Positions 1 to 12,846 are shown, numbered from the stretch's first letter. The stretch: 64,000 nt of DNA from Symbiodinium kawagutii (GCA_009767595.1 VSDK01028391.1:41615-105614); one strand, 5' to 3'. The notes: generated by a model not told the origin, from the letters alone. Program-made: numbers and translations.

Positions 1-1532
1 CAGGAATGAACACGAACCATCATGAACATGTTGGACATGTTGCGCCATACATAGTAGGGAAACTCAGCTGCATGAACCCCACCTCCGATTTCGAAGCCTC
101 CTCGCTGAGAGCTGAATCCGCCTCACGAGGAGCTATCAACGCAGAGCAATCACAGGAGGAAGACTCAGTCGGCATCTCTAGTCTCGTTGAAGGATTTCAA
201 GGTCCTGGGAAAATCTGATGGCAAACAGGGCCACGAACTTCATTGCATCCCTGGACATACTAGAGGGCCTGTAGGATTAGCTTCTCATTCCTGCCAAACT
301 TGCCTATCCCCAAAAGCTGGGCATAGAACTTTGGTTGGTCTTTTCGCCACCCCAGAAGCACGCATAGAAATAAACACATCAGGTTGCCTGACATGGATCC
401 CAAAAATGTCCATGAAGATGGCGTCTTCATGGAGGAAGACATTTCATGAGTTGTCTAATAGTCGAATGGTCTTGGACCTGACTCTGGCAATACGAATCCG
501 GCTGCACAACATGCTGCCCAAAGCAGTCTGCTCCTACAAATGCTGGGGCAAACCTCCTGAAACGACTGACAATCAGAATTGAAGCGATAAAAACACGATA
601 TACATCAACGAAGCAACTCATACGTTGAACAGTATGATGGGCAGCCATGACCGGCCGTTGCCGTTGCAAGCGATGTCCACCGTTTTAGTGGCCTGGAATA
701 TCTAACAAAAATGCATTGCCCTGACATCTTTGGAAGGTTGCTTCGTGGCAATGGAGCCGCACAGTGTCTTGATGCTAGCCACAATTCACAATGCAACCCC
801 ATTAGCACCACAGAAACCCTAGAGATTCACAATGCAACAACGGCAGATGGAACCCGTCTTACACCAAGGGAATTGAAATCGAATAAGTGATTGTTGTTAA
901 CTCTAGCTCTCACCTACTTTCATCTCGCAAACAAGGATGACCTCTACAAAGCAAAAATGTAGCATGCCACATGGCAGTCGTAGATTCGCTGGTTCTCTTT
1001 GCCTTGGCCCATCTTCTCACATGCTCAAGGACTTCAGTCATCTAGATTAATTAGTGAAAATATGCTGGTGCAACCGTCCGTTTGACATCAAGAGACTTCC
1101 CAACCATTGGAAAACATTCCCTTCGCCCTGCAGGTTCTCAAGCCCTTCGAGCTCAAAGTGCAGGTGACGAAGGGCACATCCACCACTATGACTTCCAAAC
1201 TCGGCAGTATCTCGGGTTGATGAAGTTAGACGGCCAATCAGCCGTGGCATATACTTCATCTCCAGGCCGTCAAATTGCCCATAAGCAATTCTAAGATTTA
1301 TCCTTCTCTTTCTTTGCTCTATGCATGCCAGCAAGGATCGCACCTCCAGCACAATGCCCTTGAGGTTTTTCCGAATGCCTCCCTCCCAATTATCCGCTTC
1401 GGTGGTTGATGATGTTTAGTGATGGTTGGTGATGGTTGATGATTGTCAAAGATTGCTGCCACATTTCTAGATTTGAAATGCTTCTCAGGGCAAGCTCCAA
1501 GCTCATGGGAGGCCCCTCGCTGGAGCCTATTC

Positions 1533-4500
1533 TCAGCTGGAAATGGAGAGAATCACCGCGACTAGGCCTAAACTGATGAGGAAAATATCCGAGCTGAACT
1601 CCTCGGTTGCAATGACACGGATGTTTCACTCACATGCAATGATGTTGAATTCCTGGAAAGACCCGAATCAAAGGATACGGAATCGATTTTGGATGTGTTT
1701 TGATTTTCTCTTGCATTTGGAAAAAGCTTTTCCGATTTCTGGATGTAGTTTTGGCAAGGGGTTTTGCATGCTTTACAGCGGAGTAGACATCTTTCATTTG
1801 CCTTTATACATTTGAAGCAATTTGTCCCTTTTTTGTGACCCCTCTCAAGCCAAATATGCCAAGTGCAGTGCCAAGGTTCAAGAAAGCCCAGCTCGTTCCA
1901 GTGCAAGCGCAAGTGAGCACCACCAGGCAAGATCATCGAGCAATATGCAAAGAATACCCCGCCAACCAGTCTCAAGACCGAGAGTGATGAGATCATGGCA
2001 CCTGACACCGTCTCTTTGTCCGAGATTTTCTATGCTCCAAGCATTCCTAAGCACTCCTCAAATTTCATCTCCTGACCAACCTTTCAAGTGATCCACGTGA
2101 CCAGCAGTTGAATCAAGATGAATATATACATACAGTATATGTAGATACATACATTTTTTTGTACCCACATGGCAAAACATACATTCATACCCGTCAAAAT
2201 CATCTAGCTCTCCTGGTGACAGTCCTGAGCTTGGCACCCAGGATCACAGAGGTCACGACTAAGCCCCAGCGCATCAACAGCATGAGGGCGTAGGCGCCAC
2301 TACTTGGCCAGGCAAATGAAGATGCAGATGATGCCTTTCTGATCAACTCAGCGTCTGATTTCAGGGGATACAGCCTCAGCTGGGCTTGCAAGGGGGCCTA
2401 GTCTTACTAGTGGTCATGGCACGAATTGCTGCTTTGGCGACTTTCCACTGATCTGAAGTCATAGCTATATTCGGTCATATTCATAGCGGTGAGCAATTGT
2501 TCTAATGTCACCCACTGAGGACGTATGGTGCCAAGCTTTTCAAAGAAAGGAGGGTTCCAAGAGGTGTCAAGTGTGAAAGCACCTCGGTCATGCCGAGCAA
2601 CTCATCATTTTGGTCTGGGTAGGCATGTCCGCCGACCTGCCACGTAGTGACCAATCGCATGAAAGTATAAAGAACGTGGTACATGCCCGAATGATGTCAA
2701 CGAAAACAGTTTTAGATGCAACAGCAATACTAGCTCCTTTACGATGTGCACGGCTGAAGCTCTGAACATCTGACGTTGCAACGAGATTGTTTCCATGTCT
2801 GCTAGCCTTGAGGCACATGCACGTGAATCAGCCTGAAATTTTCCCCTAAGCCTGTGATTTCTAGAGCAAGCTGCAATAAACCCTAAAAATGGCAACTACT
2901 ACTCCAATATCTACCATGAACGCCAAGTATATTGCCAAGTCACATTCTCCCTCATACAGGTTCCTTGAGCATCGTCATACGCTATCTCCTTCGTATTGAA
3001 GATGCTTCGCACATAGGAATCGGACATGCCTTGATTGATGCAGAGATTTTCAACTGCAACGTGCTCCAGAGTAGACAGACTATATATCCAATGCGCTTCA
3101 TCAAACAAAGAAAAACAAAAAGTGCGGGGATATTTTTGCCGAGCGTCTGAACAAGGGAAACATTTGCAACTGGAAGGTGATAGCCACGACCACGATCATC
3201 GTGTACCTTGTTGGCCCGCAGTTGCGATATTCGTTTAGGTTTTGCACGGGAGGGTGGGACCATGCTTCCATAGATAAAGTTCTCAGAGGGGTTTGTATAC
3301 TCACGCTATTTTAACCTCCTTGCTCCAGTCGCCCTGGCAAAGACTTGCTTCTGCATTTGTCAAGTTATGAACTGGTGTGGAAGGTGGAAAACAGGAGAAA
3401 AGCTAAGCTTTCAGTGGTGAGGATACGCATCTAACCTACCCACTTCTTCCCACATGTGCACAGCATTCACCAGTCGTTCTGCCGGGAAAGTTTTCTTTCT
3501 TTGGGTGCGACATATGCATGCACAGGCGCCTCTGTATGCATATAAAATTTGCAAATATATGTATTGGTTTATTTTTGCATATGCATGCGAATGCACATAA
3601 GTGTGCACACATATGCATACATACACGCGCACACACACACACACACGAACACACACACACAGAGATATGTATATATATATATATATATAAGTATACATAC
3701 ATACACTGTTATGTAAACACATCAATAACTACATCCATATATATGATTGATTAACGTGCGAGGTAACGGTGATGCTTTCGCACAAGAACTGAAGCAGGAA
3801 CTGAGTTGATCACAATTTGGTGCACTCCAGAGATCCCTTCGGCACTTTGCGACTTGTTTAAACAGCGAGGCACTTGCAAAGCTTCACCTCTATCGCATGA
3901 GGAGGCAAATTGTCGAAAATCATCACCTCCAGCTGTTTGAGTGAAGTCAATGGGTAGAATGACTGCAATAGGTCTCAACGATATTTACAGTCTGTGAAAA
4001 TGTGAGTTGTCTTCGGGAAGCCGAAGTTCCACAGCACTGGCCTCCACATCCTCACCGTAGGTTCCAAGGCCGAAAACCCCGATAAACACAAAGAGCAGCA
4101 ACGATATTACATGGCTAAGAACGATGACCTGGGCGAGGATATGCCAAAGCTTCACCCTTGGTTAGCCGTCATGATGTCGGATGTTGCAATGCATGATTTG
4201 TTTATACATATTTTCGACAGTGTGTCTATCTACTTGTGGTGAAATCAAATGGACACTGAAACATAAAGTCCACATTAACGGTCGGTTGGTTACCTACCGT
4301 AGGTTCGAAATGAAGTCAAACCTTGACCGTTAAACATGCAGTGATATACAGGAATCGAGTGGACAAAACAATCAAACCCCAGCTGCCAGCAACTCAGTGG
4401 CACCGTTTTGAGATTTGGGGTCCCTCTCGTGTTTGGTTTCTTCCAGGGGTTGGGGTGTGATTTTTGTTTCCACCTCCTGTATCAAAGCTGCTTCAAAGAC

Positions 4501-6288
4501 TACGTGTATGTAGCTCTGTATTCATGTAAGAAATTGTTCCCAACTACTGGCAAAGTGTGTGTGTGTGTGTGTGTGTTTGTATGCGGTGCCTTTAAGCAAG
4601 GCCTGTGTTGCATGATAAAAGGCCCCTAACTGAGCATCCCTGTGTTGAAAGGTGTCAATTTTTCAGTGCATTGTACTCATGAGCAGACTTAAGAACATCT
4701 CGCTATTGCTTTTCATTCCTTTCCTGCTTTCGTCTGACTTGCCCCATAGCAAAAGATGGGGCTTTCAGCCAAGTAACCACCCCGAAGGGTTTGGGATCTG
4801 GTAGGTTCATCTGAGTGAAGACATACTGAGAAACAATCACTCCTGCAACCCGCGACTCTGTGTGATGAAGATGTGATCATGTGTCATGGTAGGAAAGCTT
4901 TGTTGCCTGCCGCCAGCAAACCGACCTGCAGCTCTGTCAACATTGGGTCCTTCAAAAGCTGAGATTGCTGGGCCAAGGCAAGCACCAGTACCTGCTGCCA
5001 GTGCTGCTTGGAGGGGCGGTTCACAAGCTTTCATGATCACATCAACGATGTTCAAACCCCCGTGGCATCCGGTGGCACCTGATAAACGCACAGGAAGCCA
5101 CACATCTTCAAAAACTGCATCACCTCAGGGAGTAGCAAATGCGAAAGCCGCCCAACGCATGCAGGGCAAGACATGATCTTAACAGGTGTACCCTCCCTGT
5201 GCATACTTAATTCAATTGGCCCTAACTAAATGAGACTGGAGTTGGGACTGGAGATGCGGAGCACATACTGACTTTCGGTCCAACAGGAAACCACCAGGAA
5301 TGCTCTTCGCTAGAAGCCCTGTCCACTTAGAGTCCAACCTGTTTGGCAACATAGCTAGGCAAATATGTGCAAAACATACACGCTCCGACACACCCATAAG
5401 GCCCGCGCACACGTCCAAACAACCGCACCCAGACATCATCAGACATCCCCGTCGGTGCATAGGCAAAATTATATGCGTCCGACTCGACGTGTGTGCACGT
5501 GACTGAGTTCACTCGGTAAAAACCCATCAAAGAACATGTCAGATATTGTAAAACGCTTGTCGCATGTGCAAACTCCTAAACTGATGATTCTGCTGAGCGG
5601 CTGGCAACGCAGCCACTCATGCAGCACAGCCGCTCATAAAAACAGTGCAAAAAGAATTGGGAACCTTGGGTTACACCCAGTTTTCGATTGGACTTTAATC
5701 GTAGTGTCTCAGTTTTTTGCGCATACCGAACATGCTAAAACACATGAACCCTGGAATTGCTAAGGCCAATCTGCAAACCGCTTTGATCTAACCATTGAAA
5801 GTGCATGCAAGAAAAAACAGACACGTACACACACACACACAAGCATCGAGCAAAATCACATGCTACATCGTATGTACTACACTCTAACTAATTCTGACTT
5901 ATCGAACCATCTCTCTCTCTCTCTCTGCGTCGTTTTTCAGAGCAAGCTCTTATCGAACCATGACAAAAGTATATTTTCGTGCAAAATCATTAGATGACAT
6001 TGAAGGGTTACTAGGTATTGTCTTGTTCTTATCTTCAATTGGCTGGGCACCTTTGCACTTTTCATTGCAAGCAAAGGCACCCTGTGTGGGAGTTCTCCTG
6101 CTTACTTTTGTCAAAGTCTTGCATTCCGCCATTGCAAGCAACTAATTGATATTTATTGCCTCTTTTGTGAATGTTATATGCGGTAAACATCCATCAGCAT
6201 TTGCACACAATTTATTTAGAACATCAAGGTCCACAAAGATGCAGGTCTGCAAGTACAAGTGTGCAACACCAATGACACCAATGAGCAT

Positions 6289-6326
<38 letters not shown>

Positions 6327-8819
6327 CTGTGTTTATATAAATACACGCTCACAGTTCACAACATATCATTGCAGGATCATGAAACTTGTCCACAAGTGCC
6401 AGCACCTTCTTGAATTCGCTGAATCCCAAAGCGAAGGAGGCACAAAACAATACAGAGAAATGCAGCCAGCCCAGCGATAGAAAGCAAAGCCACACCCTTC
6501 ATCTTCTGAACGGTGCTCCTTAACACATGGTCGGTATGAACTGGCAAGTTCTGGCGGTGCTACGTGCGAAATTTCATCCGTGTGCATTGAAGATTTCACA
6601 TATATTTTGAAAGGCACAAAGCTGCTTCCCTTTACAAAAAGATTTTCAACTAACTACTAACTACTAACTAGGTAAACTGGTAGTAGTTAGTAGTTAGTAG
6701 TCAGTTGGAAATCTTTTTAGGTGAGTGTGTTCCATGGGCCAAGTTGGCCAGGCAACCCGACCTACAAGTTCTACACCACGCATGTCACCACCAAACGTCA
6801 ACTGCAGACCGTCCAAGGCTCTGGAGGCATAGCAGAAAAGCTAATCCCAGGTACAGCTCGAAGCTGGGAATCCCCCAGCTCTGTTGCAGGGTGTTGCCCA
6901 CGGTGCGCGTGTAGGCACAAGCTAAGCCAAATTGCGCCAGCATGACGTTGACTGCGCAAAGGCGGTAACCGCCTTGGATCAGGGGAGCCTGGAGCCTGCC
7001 AGTTGTGCAGGTTGAAATCCGAAAGGTGGGTTGCAAAACTTGATAAAGGGGGCCTTCAATGGACAAAGAGTCCTAAAATAAAGTATCATGTCTGGTGAAC
7101 TGGCAGGGCCATCAATGATTTGATGATGTTGCGATACGCATGCTTTCACAACAATGGCTGAGATCATACTGCCATGCTCGTACGCTTGATTTCGCTCAGT
7201 AGGTGCACCCAATGTCTCAGCTTTTCACTACTCCCTTTGATTAAGGACAATGGAACAATTTTTCCCGTCAGACTTCGTGAAGTCGCACTTCTCTTAGGTC
7301 TATCTAGAAAATCTCTCTCTCTCTCTCACTGTCTCTATCTATCTATCTATCTATTTATCTATCTATTTATTTATCTATTTCTTTCATTTTCTTTCTATCA
7401 CGGCCGGAAGGTGCAACACCCAGCAGCACCTGCTGATCTTTACCTCCAAGTCACTGAGCCCAAAGACCTCCAAACTCACTTGCCCCAAGGGCCCCAAGCC
7501 CTGAGCAGAATCCACCTGGCTGAGAAGTCAGATCACCCCCAGGGCAGCTAGGCACTTTCTACATCTTGCTGTCTGTGTCTGTGTGGCTGGCACTTGAGAT
7601 GTACACAACTGCCAGGTGCTTTGTTCGGTTTCACCGCAGCCGCCTGCTTTCCGGACTGCTCCAGTTTCATGCTACACTCTGCGAGACGATAGGTCCCAAG
7701 ACCTTCTGCAAAGGCAACTAACACCTCGCCAATGGATCAACATGGTGCCACAATCACAGCCCTTCCCATGTTGGGGCCTACCATAAGTCATTCTCCTGGT
7801 GCGCTTACAAAAGCACGTGAGGGGAAAGGCCTGGACCACCTACAGTATGAGGTCTTTTGTTGAAGCTTTGTTGATTGGGCTTCGAACACATCTTTCCGCC
7901 AAGGGGCGAGCAGGACAAGTCCCAGGGCAAGATTGGTCTTTGCCAACGCGGCCGGCAGGGTCAGTGCGCAAAGTCCCACAATGCCCTTGAGGACCTGGGG
8001 TTTCCCATGATCGTTTAGCCAGGATACTTCTTATGATTCTTGTGGCCATATTGCCATCCTTTGTGTTCAAAAGTTTGGACGAGTTAAAACAGCATTGATA
8101 TTAGCAATATATCTTGATCAAATAGAAGCATGGCCACTGTACTAAAAAAACATAGCAATAATAGCAACGGAGTAATTAGGGGGTTGCTGGATCTTGAAGC
8201 TGGGTGATTGACAAGTGTAAATAGTATAAAGTATGATCTTGATAATAGATTATGCCATTGGTATGACATGAAAGTGGCGCCATAGGGCATCAACATAGAT
8301 CAACCGATGAACACACATACTATTGTATATGGAAAATATTGAGAGAAAGGTATGAGAGAACACGTCCAAACATAAGTACCATACGCACTATGACTATGAC
8401 ATGCAGGCATACATATCATGGACATGGGTCTGTATCTGCAATGTCCCCAAGTATGTATGCACATGTAAATTTGCAAACATATGACACGGCACCCAACGAA
8501 GGGCTTGATACGGTGAAAGCAAAAACAGGGTTTCCGAGCCGCACAGTCAGTGACGTGTCTCAAATCTGGGATCCCTAAATTCAACCTCTGAGGCACAGCA
8601 ATGATGGCCATGAGTGGACTGAGAACAGCATCCTCCTCCAGAGGCACCGCCATGGGGCGGAAACAACTGCTCTCTCCGCTCTCAGGGAGATGCTGCCGTG
8701 CTTGATCCGAAAGGAGTTGATGGGCCGAAGGAACTCGTTCTCCCAAGAACTCGGCTTCTGAAATCATCGCCCCCGCCCCTCCGGGCCCCTCCCCCTTTTT
8801 AGTGACTTCGTGGCTGATC
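1533..8819 (-). CDS. AAAP-family amino-acid transporter (Aa_trans, SLC36/38-like), multi-exon
   Basis: Predicted polytopic membrane protein of the amino acid/auxin permease family, likely moving amino acids with H+ or Na+. Exons in transcript order: 8627-8819 (soluble N-terminal region, 64 codons), 7922-7994 (TM1, VLKGIVGLCALTLPAALAK), [TM2 expected here, see the plus-strand entry 7552-7713], 6810-6972 (VMLAQFGLACAYTRTVG), 6406-6518 (MKGVALLSIAGLAAF), 4950-4991 (GPAISAFEG), 4770-4842 (TQMNLPDPKPFG), about 4020-4156 (VFGLGTYGEDVE, the family's GYLTFGD signature), about 3125-3206 (AITFQLQMFPLF), 2238 to about 2375, 1895-2001 (LRLVGGVFFAYCSMILPG), 1533-1601 (DIFLISLGLVAVILS, then TGA). Reading phase was checked across the joins from 8819 to 4156 and from 2238 to 1533. 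Exons between 4020 and 2375 are incomplete. Donors include GT, GC and GA. The true start may lie upstream of 8819. Family assignment rests on remembered consensus. Confidence 0.75.
3618..3700. repeat. CA/TA microsatellite
   Basis: Runs of CA (with GA interruption) followed by an uninterrupted TA run. Confidence 0.95.
6288..6327. repeat. CA then TA microsatellite
   Basis: ACACAC run passing directly into a TATATA run. Confidence 0.95.
6636..6719. repeat. Near-perfect 84-bp hairpin (inverted repeat)
   Basis: Left arm 6636-6670 begins AAAAAGATTTTCAACT and continues with ACTACTA repeats. The right arm 6681-6719 is its reverse complement with two differences, one of which would still pair as G-U in RNA. 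Loop about 10 bp (GGTAAACTGG). It lies in an intron of the AAAP gene. Confidence 0.9.
7313..7395. repeat. TC then TCTA/TTTA microsatellite
   Basis: CTCTCT followed by TATC/TATT units, immediately beside the inverted AAAP exon. Confidence 0.95.
7552..7713 (+). pseudogene. Inverted exon: TM2 segment of the AAAP transporter on the wrong strand
   Basis: Read on the plus strand, this 162-nt segment is bounded by CTAG|GC at its 5' side and AAAG|GCAACT at its 3' side. It encodes ILLSVSVWLALEMYTTARCF followed by LCETIGPKTFCKG. This fits AAAP segment 2 and the conserved E-x-x-G-P-K turn after it. It lies between the TM1 exon (7922-7994) and the next exon (6810-6972), both on the minus strand, exactly where TM2 belongs. 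It starts and ends in the phases those two exons require (TM1 exon ends with one codon base; this exon starts GC and ends G; the next starts GC). As the sequence stands, minus-strand transcripts cannot include it. It is either a real in-place inversion that damages the gene or a local assembly error. Confidence 0.55.
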
Positions 8820-8939
8820 CTGCAGTGTAGACGATGCATTAGAAACCATTTTGGATGCATCCATTTCATGCCGATTGCTCCGGATCATCCCTTTGGTACA
8901 GTAAGCTGTTGCTGCAACGGTTCTGAAACATGAAGTATG

Positions 8940-9260
8940 GTAATCCTTATCATTGTTGGTCATCACTAAGATTACCCCTTGCCATTAACCATCAGCAATG
9001 ATGAAACAAAAGCTACTACCAACCAGTCTCTCTCTCTCCCTCTCTCTCCTCGGTGCCATCTCCCACAACCAACCATTGCCAACCAATATCTACCATCACA
9101 AATTTTCCATCAACAATAATCAACCTTCCATCCTTGACCGCAAGCCATCAGTATGCACCATCGGGTTCGCAACCGTACATGAAATTGTCATTCCTGCTTT
9201 TTTTCCCATTAATCACTCACCAATCATTGCTGAACATGCTTAAGCATTAGATTCCTCCTA
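8940..9260. repeat. Degenerate CAACCA/ACCATC-type repeat field
   Basis: Plus strand is enriched in CAACCA, CCATCA and AATCA units with no fixed period. No gene seen. Confidence 0.6.
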
Positions 9261-9375
9261 ATCATTCGATCATTGACATCATCAAGCATATCTTTTTTTG
9301 CCATGGCGTCCAACGGTTTGCCCTCCATGGCTTGTTGTTAAGCATATCATTCCTATCACCTGACCATAAACCACC

Positions 9376-9519
9376 ATGAGCCAGCACCACCACAGGTTTC
9401 ATCCTGCCTCAGGCAACACTGGCGGCGGTGCCACAGGTGGCGGTATGGCCGTTGGCATCGGTGGTGGCAAAGGAGCTGCCTGGAAACGGGAAAACGCACC
9501 GCCAATGGTGGAATGGTAG
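9376..9519 (+). CDS. Small Gly-rich open frame, uncertain
   Basis: ATG at 9376, 47 codons, stop TAG at 9517. Encodes a His-rich start and TGGGATGGGMAVGIGGGKGA. It sits between two oppositely oriented repeat fields and may be chance. Confidence 0.15.
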   Translation: MSQHHHRFHPASGNTGGGATGGGMAVGIGGGKGAAWKRENAPPMVEW

Positions 9520-9524
9520 GATTC

Positions 9525-9990
9525 AACCATTCATCATGGTTAGTGAATGGTTAAAAATGGTGAAGAACGGCTGCCAGTGAGTCATGATCTTTATTGACCT
9601 TTCTTTTTACTTGCTGCTGGCTGCTGATTAATGATAATTGATCGTGATGGTTAATGATGCTTGATAGTGGTTAATTGTGGATGGTGATTTTGGTTAAGGT
9701 TAGGGGTTGGTCAATACTAATGGCTAGTGATGGTTAATTTATCAACAGATGGTTCATGATCGCTAACAAAACTTGATAAATGATTGATCATGGTTACTTG
9801 ATGAATTCATATTGGTTCACTGCAGTTGGTGATGGCTAGTCATGGCGTGTAACAGTAAATCATTGTAAATGGGAAGGTAATTCTGGTTGATATTGATGAC
9901 CAGTGCTTGCTAATATTCGTGACCAATTTTTAATGGTTGATAGTCTATAGTGGTCACCACATGTTACCACTGCTCAACTTGGCTCAGCGG
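9525..9990. repeat. Degenerate GATGGTTA-type repeat field, opposite sense to 8940-9260
   Basis: Dense TGGTTAATGATGG-like units on the plus strand, i.e. the complement of the units at 8940-9260. No gene seen from here to about 11.7 kb except weak plus-strand frames (about 9960-10090 and 11550-11690, both hydrophobic). Confidence 0.6.
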
Positions 9991-10717
9991 TCCATTGGAT
10001 TTCTTCGTGCAGCTTGGTTGGGTATTGTTGTGGGTTTGCTGCTTCAGAAAGGACTGCGAATCTTCGTCTCTTCTTCTGGTGTAAACGGCCACCACATAAA
10101 GCCAATGGGATCAGTAATGCTTCCTAATTAGCCATCAAAGTATTCATTAATCAGCTGGTTAATGAACCATATACCGGTAAACTACCTTGGGTCACGGGCT
10201 CCTGTGTTGCCCACATCCCGTCAATGAGTCAATGACCGAACTATATGCTAAGTCATTGCAAATTGCAGAATGGGCATTCTGAAATACTGCAGGCGCAGGC
10301 TATACCAACACTTGCCATCTAAGCTAGGACCAGCAAAAGCAACCCAGTCTTTGTTCAAGTCTTGAAATCCTCACAAGCCACTTCCAAAAAACAAATTGAT
10401 CCAAATTGGAAACCTTGAGAATCTTAACCTGTGTGAAAAACATTTGTGAAAAAAACCTTGAGAATCAAGAACAGCTACTCTGGGACCCTAGGAGAAGATA
10501 CGACCGATGCAACACCTTGTCATCTCTGGAAGTTCACGGGTGAGGTCCAAGCAAAACATGGCGGTGCTGAATTGTGAGCCCGTGAAACGGAGACTAAATA
10601 AAGGCTGTTGATCCAACACTTGCATGGCATCTAAACATGCTCGCGCGCACACTGTACATGAACAGGAGCACCCACACATATCAATCACAACCTATGCGTG
10701 AACCGGATTTATTTGGT

Positions 10718-10816
10718 GGTTTTCCAAAACAAAATGGGGGTACCCAAACATGGTTGGTTTATCACTAAAAAGGCTTATTAATGGATAATTTTAGGGGTCC
10801 CCTATTTTGAGAAAGA
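10718..10816. mobile_element. MITE-like element, family M2 (ends TTTCTCAA / TTGAGAAA)
   Basis: Contains GGGGGTACCCAAACATGGTT in the left half and ends CCCCTATTTTGAGAAA. Shares both with the other M2 copies. The left end is diverged. Confidence 0.6.
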
Positions 10817-11769
10817 CTCATTTTGTTATGTAACAGAAATCACGAATTCATCCTTCTGTCAGTGCACCCAATGAACGTGGCATTCCAGTTCCTGTGTCCC
10901 CAATGCGCCTTGGGCGGTGAGATGCCTCAGGCAGATCTGCCCCAACATAGGGTGGTTTATTGCTGACGATCTCCCAGGCAAATCGACCATTCTCGTAGTT
11001 TTGCGTTTCACTGAGTTCAGTTGTACACCCAGTGAGTTAATTCAGCTATGTGCTTTACAAAGGTCCTTGACTCAATTCGCAACCGCCCTGCTCTTTTAGA
11101 TGGTGCCATGGTTGAGGGCAGACTGGTGAGGGACGGCGGGATGTTTTGCAAGTTGTGGTGGCTTGTTCTGCGCACTGGTTTTTCCCCGCAGCTAGATCTC
11201 AACCAGCGGCGTTCCGCGTCTTCAAATGGACCCTGATGATTCACTGCGATAGCATCCTCTCAAGCCGCTCACCGTGCCAAAGCGTACCCAAATGCAGCTT
11301 GAGCCCCGCACAATTCGTGTCTGCGCAGTCCGTGTCACCGCAGCCCTTCTCCTTGTGTTCCAAATGCAACTTTGGCCGAAACTGCAACTAGCAGCGGAAA
11401 CCAAACGGATGAATAAAAGAAACAACCAAACCCATTAACTTATTCATGATTATTTTCGAATTGCCACCCACGTGGCCAATCCTGCAAAAGCTGAACATGC
11501 TTCATCTTACTTGAGCCTGACCGCGTCCTGAGTTTGGCCTTCTTGGGTCTCCTGGTCCTGGTATGGGTCGCGGCTGTGCCCGTGGGTCTTCTCTGTGCTA
11601 CTGGTGGTTGTGTACCAGTTGGTTGGGCTGATCTTCAACATACTTATCAATGCTGGTTACCCAGGCTGTTGGACCAAGGAAAGGCATGTCCATCTCTGTC
11701 ACTGCTGATTTCACCGAAGTCCCACTTGGGCCATGCTTGTTGGGTGCCTGCATGTACCTGCTACCATCC

Positions 11770-12000
11770 GCGCCCATTTACCTGCAACCCACGACCAAGC
11801 CCTGCCTGAGTCACCTCCTTAGCTTCTGACTTTAGCCGGGGCTTCACCTCAGCGTCGCTGAGCTGAGCGAAGTTTGGTGCCCCGGAAATCTCTGACTTTC
11901 TTTGCTTATCCTCCATTCTTGTCGCAGAAATCCATTGCTTCCAACGTGCACGCAACTCCGTTCTTGGACATGTTGCATGAAACCCAAAAATCCACGCAAA
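11770..12000 (-). CDS. Candidate exon, charged soluble
   Basis: Minus-strand open frame rich in charged residues (SDAEVKPRLKSEAKEVTQAG; MEDKQRKSEISGAPNF). No family recognised. The plus-strand frames here are broken or Cys/Pro-rich. Confidence 0.3.
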
Positions 12001-12089
12001 CACATACTATATGACTATATGCATTGTTCGCCTGTGCAGGTCATGCAACCACACAAACACGTAATGACACCGTTCAGTGACTTCGGTGT

Positions 12090-12270
12090 GTAGCCACATG
12101 GTGCCACCATGGGCCATGCCATGGGCCATGCCATGCTCTGCCGTGCTCCGCTTTTTCCCTGGCGCTCCGCGGCAAAAACGAAACGTCCGTCGTGAAAGGC
12201 TTTGACGCCGGCCGCTTCACCGGGAGCGCCTGAGTGGCGAGCTGTGAATCGGTGAAGCCCTGGCTGGCAA
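12090..12270 (-). CDS. Candidate exon, unknown
   Basis: Minus-strand frame reading GVKAFHDGRFVFAAERQGKS and then a MAWP repeat. Composition is protein-like; two minus frames are open, so frame choice is uncertain. Confidence 0.25.
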
Positions 12271-12846
12271 CCAGGGCTAAGGATAAGCAAAATACGATTA
12301 AGGTGAGGAATGGAGAGGATCTAGGATGACCTAGGTGAGGATAAAAGCGGGTAGATTTCAGAGAATCATCTTTAAATCAATCGATCTCTCACTTTTGATG
12401 GTCTTCAAAAATCGAAGCTGCACAGCATGCCACCAAGTGGCCAAGTTCTATGATTCCCAGTGGCTTGCCAGGATGTTATGCTGGACACTTCCTGGGTTGC
12501 TGTGGTCATCCGACCCATCTCAACCCATCAACTACAAACATCTCACTGTCATCACTGGCTGGTGGTTGAGAACAGTTGATGATAATGCTCAAATATCTCA
12601 AATGACTGGTCTGCTGTTTGTTTGTCAGGCAATGCTGAAGAACGACTGCCAATGTTTGTTCTACGCTTTGATGAGGACCATGATTGACGTCTGAAACTTC
12701 CAGTGGACCGATTGCCACGAACAGTTCTGAGTTGGAATGCTTGGAGTCTGCACAATTTCCCTGAAATCACAAGATGATTGGAGACGATTAGCCAATGAAC
12801 CCCACCTTAGCAGGTACTCCTGCTGTACGAGCTTACCTGATCTTAC

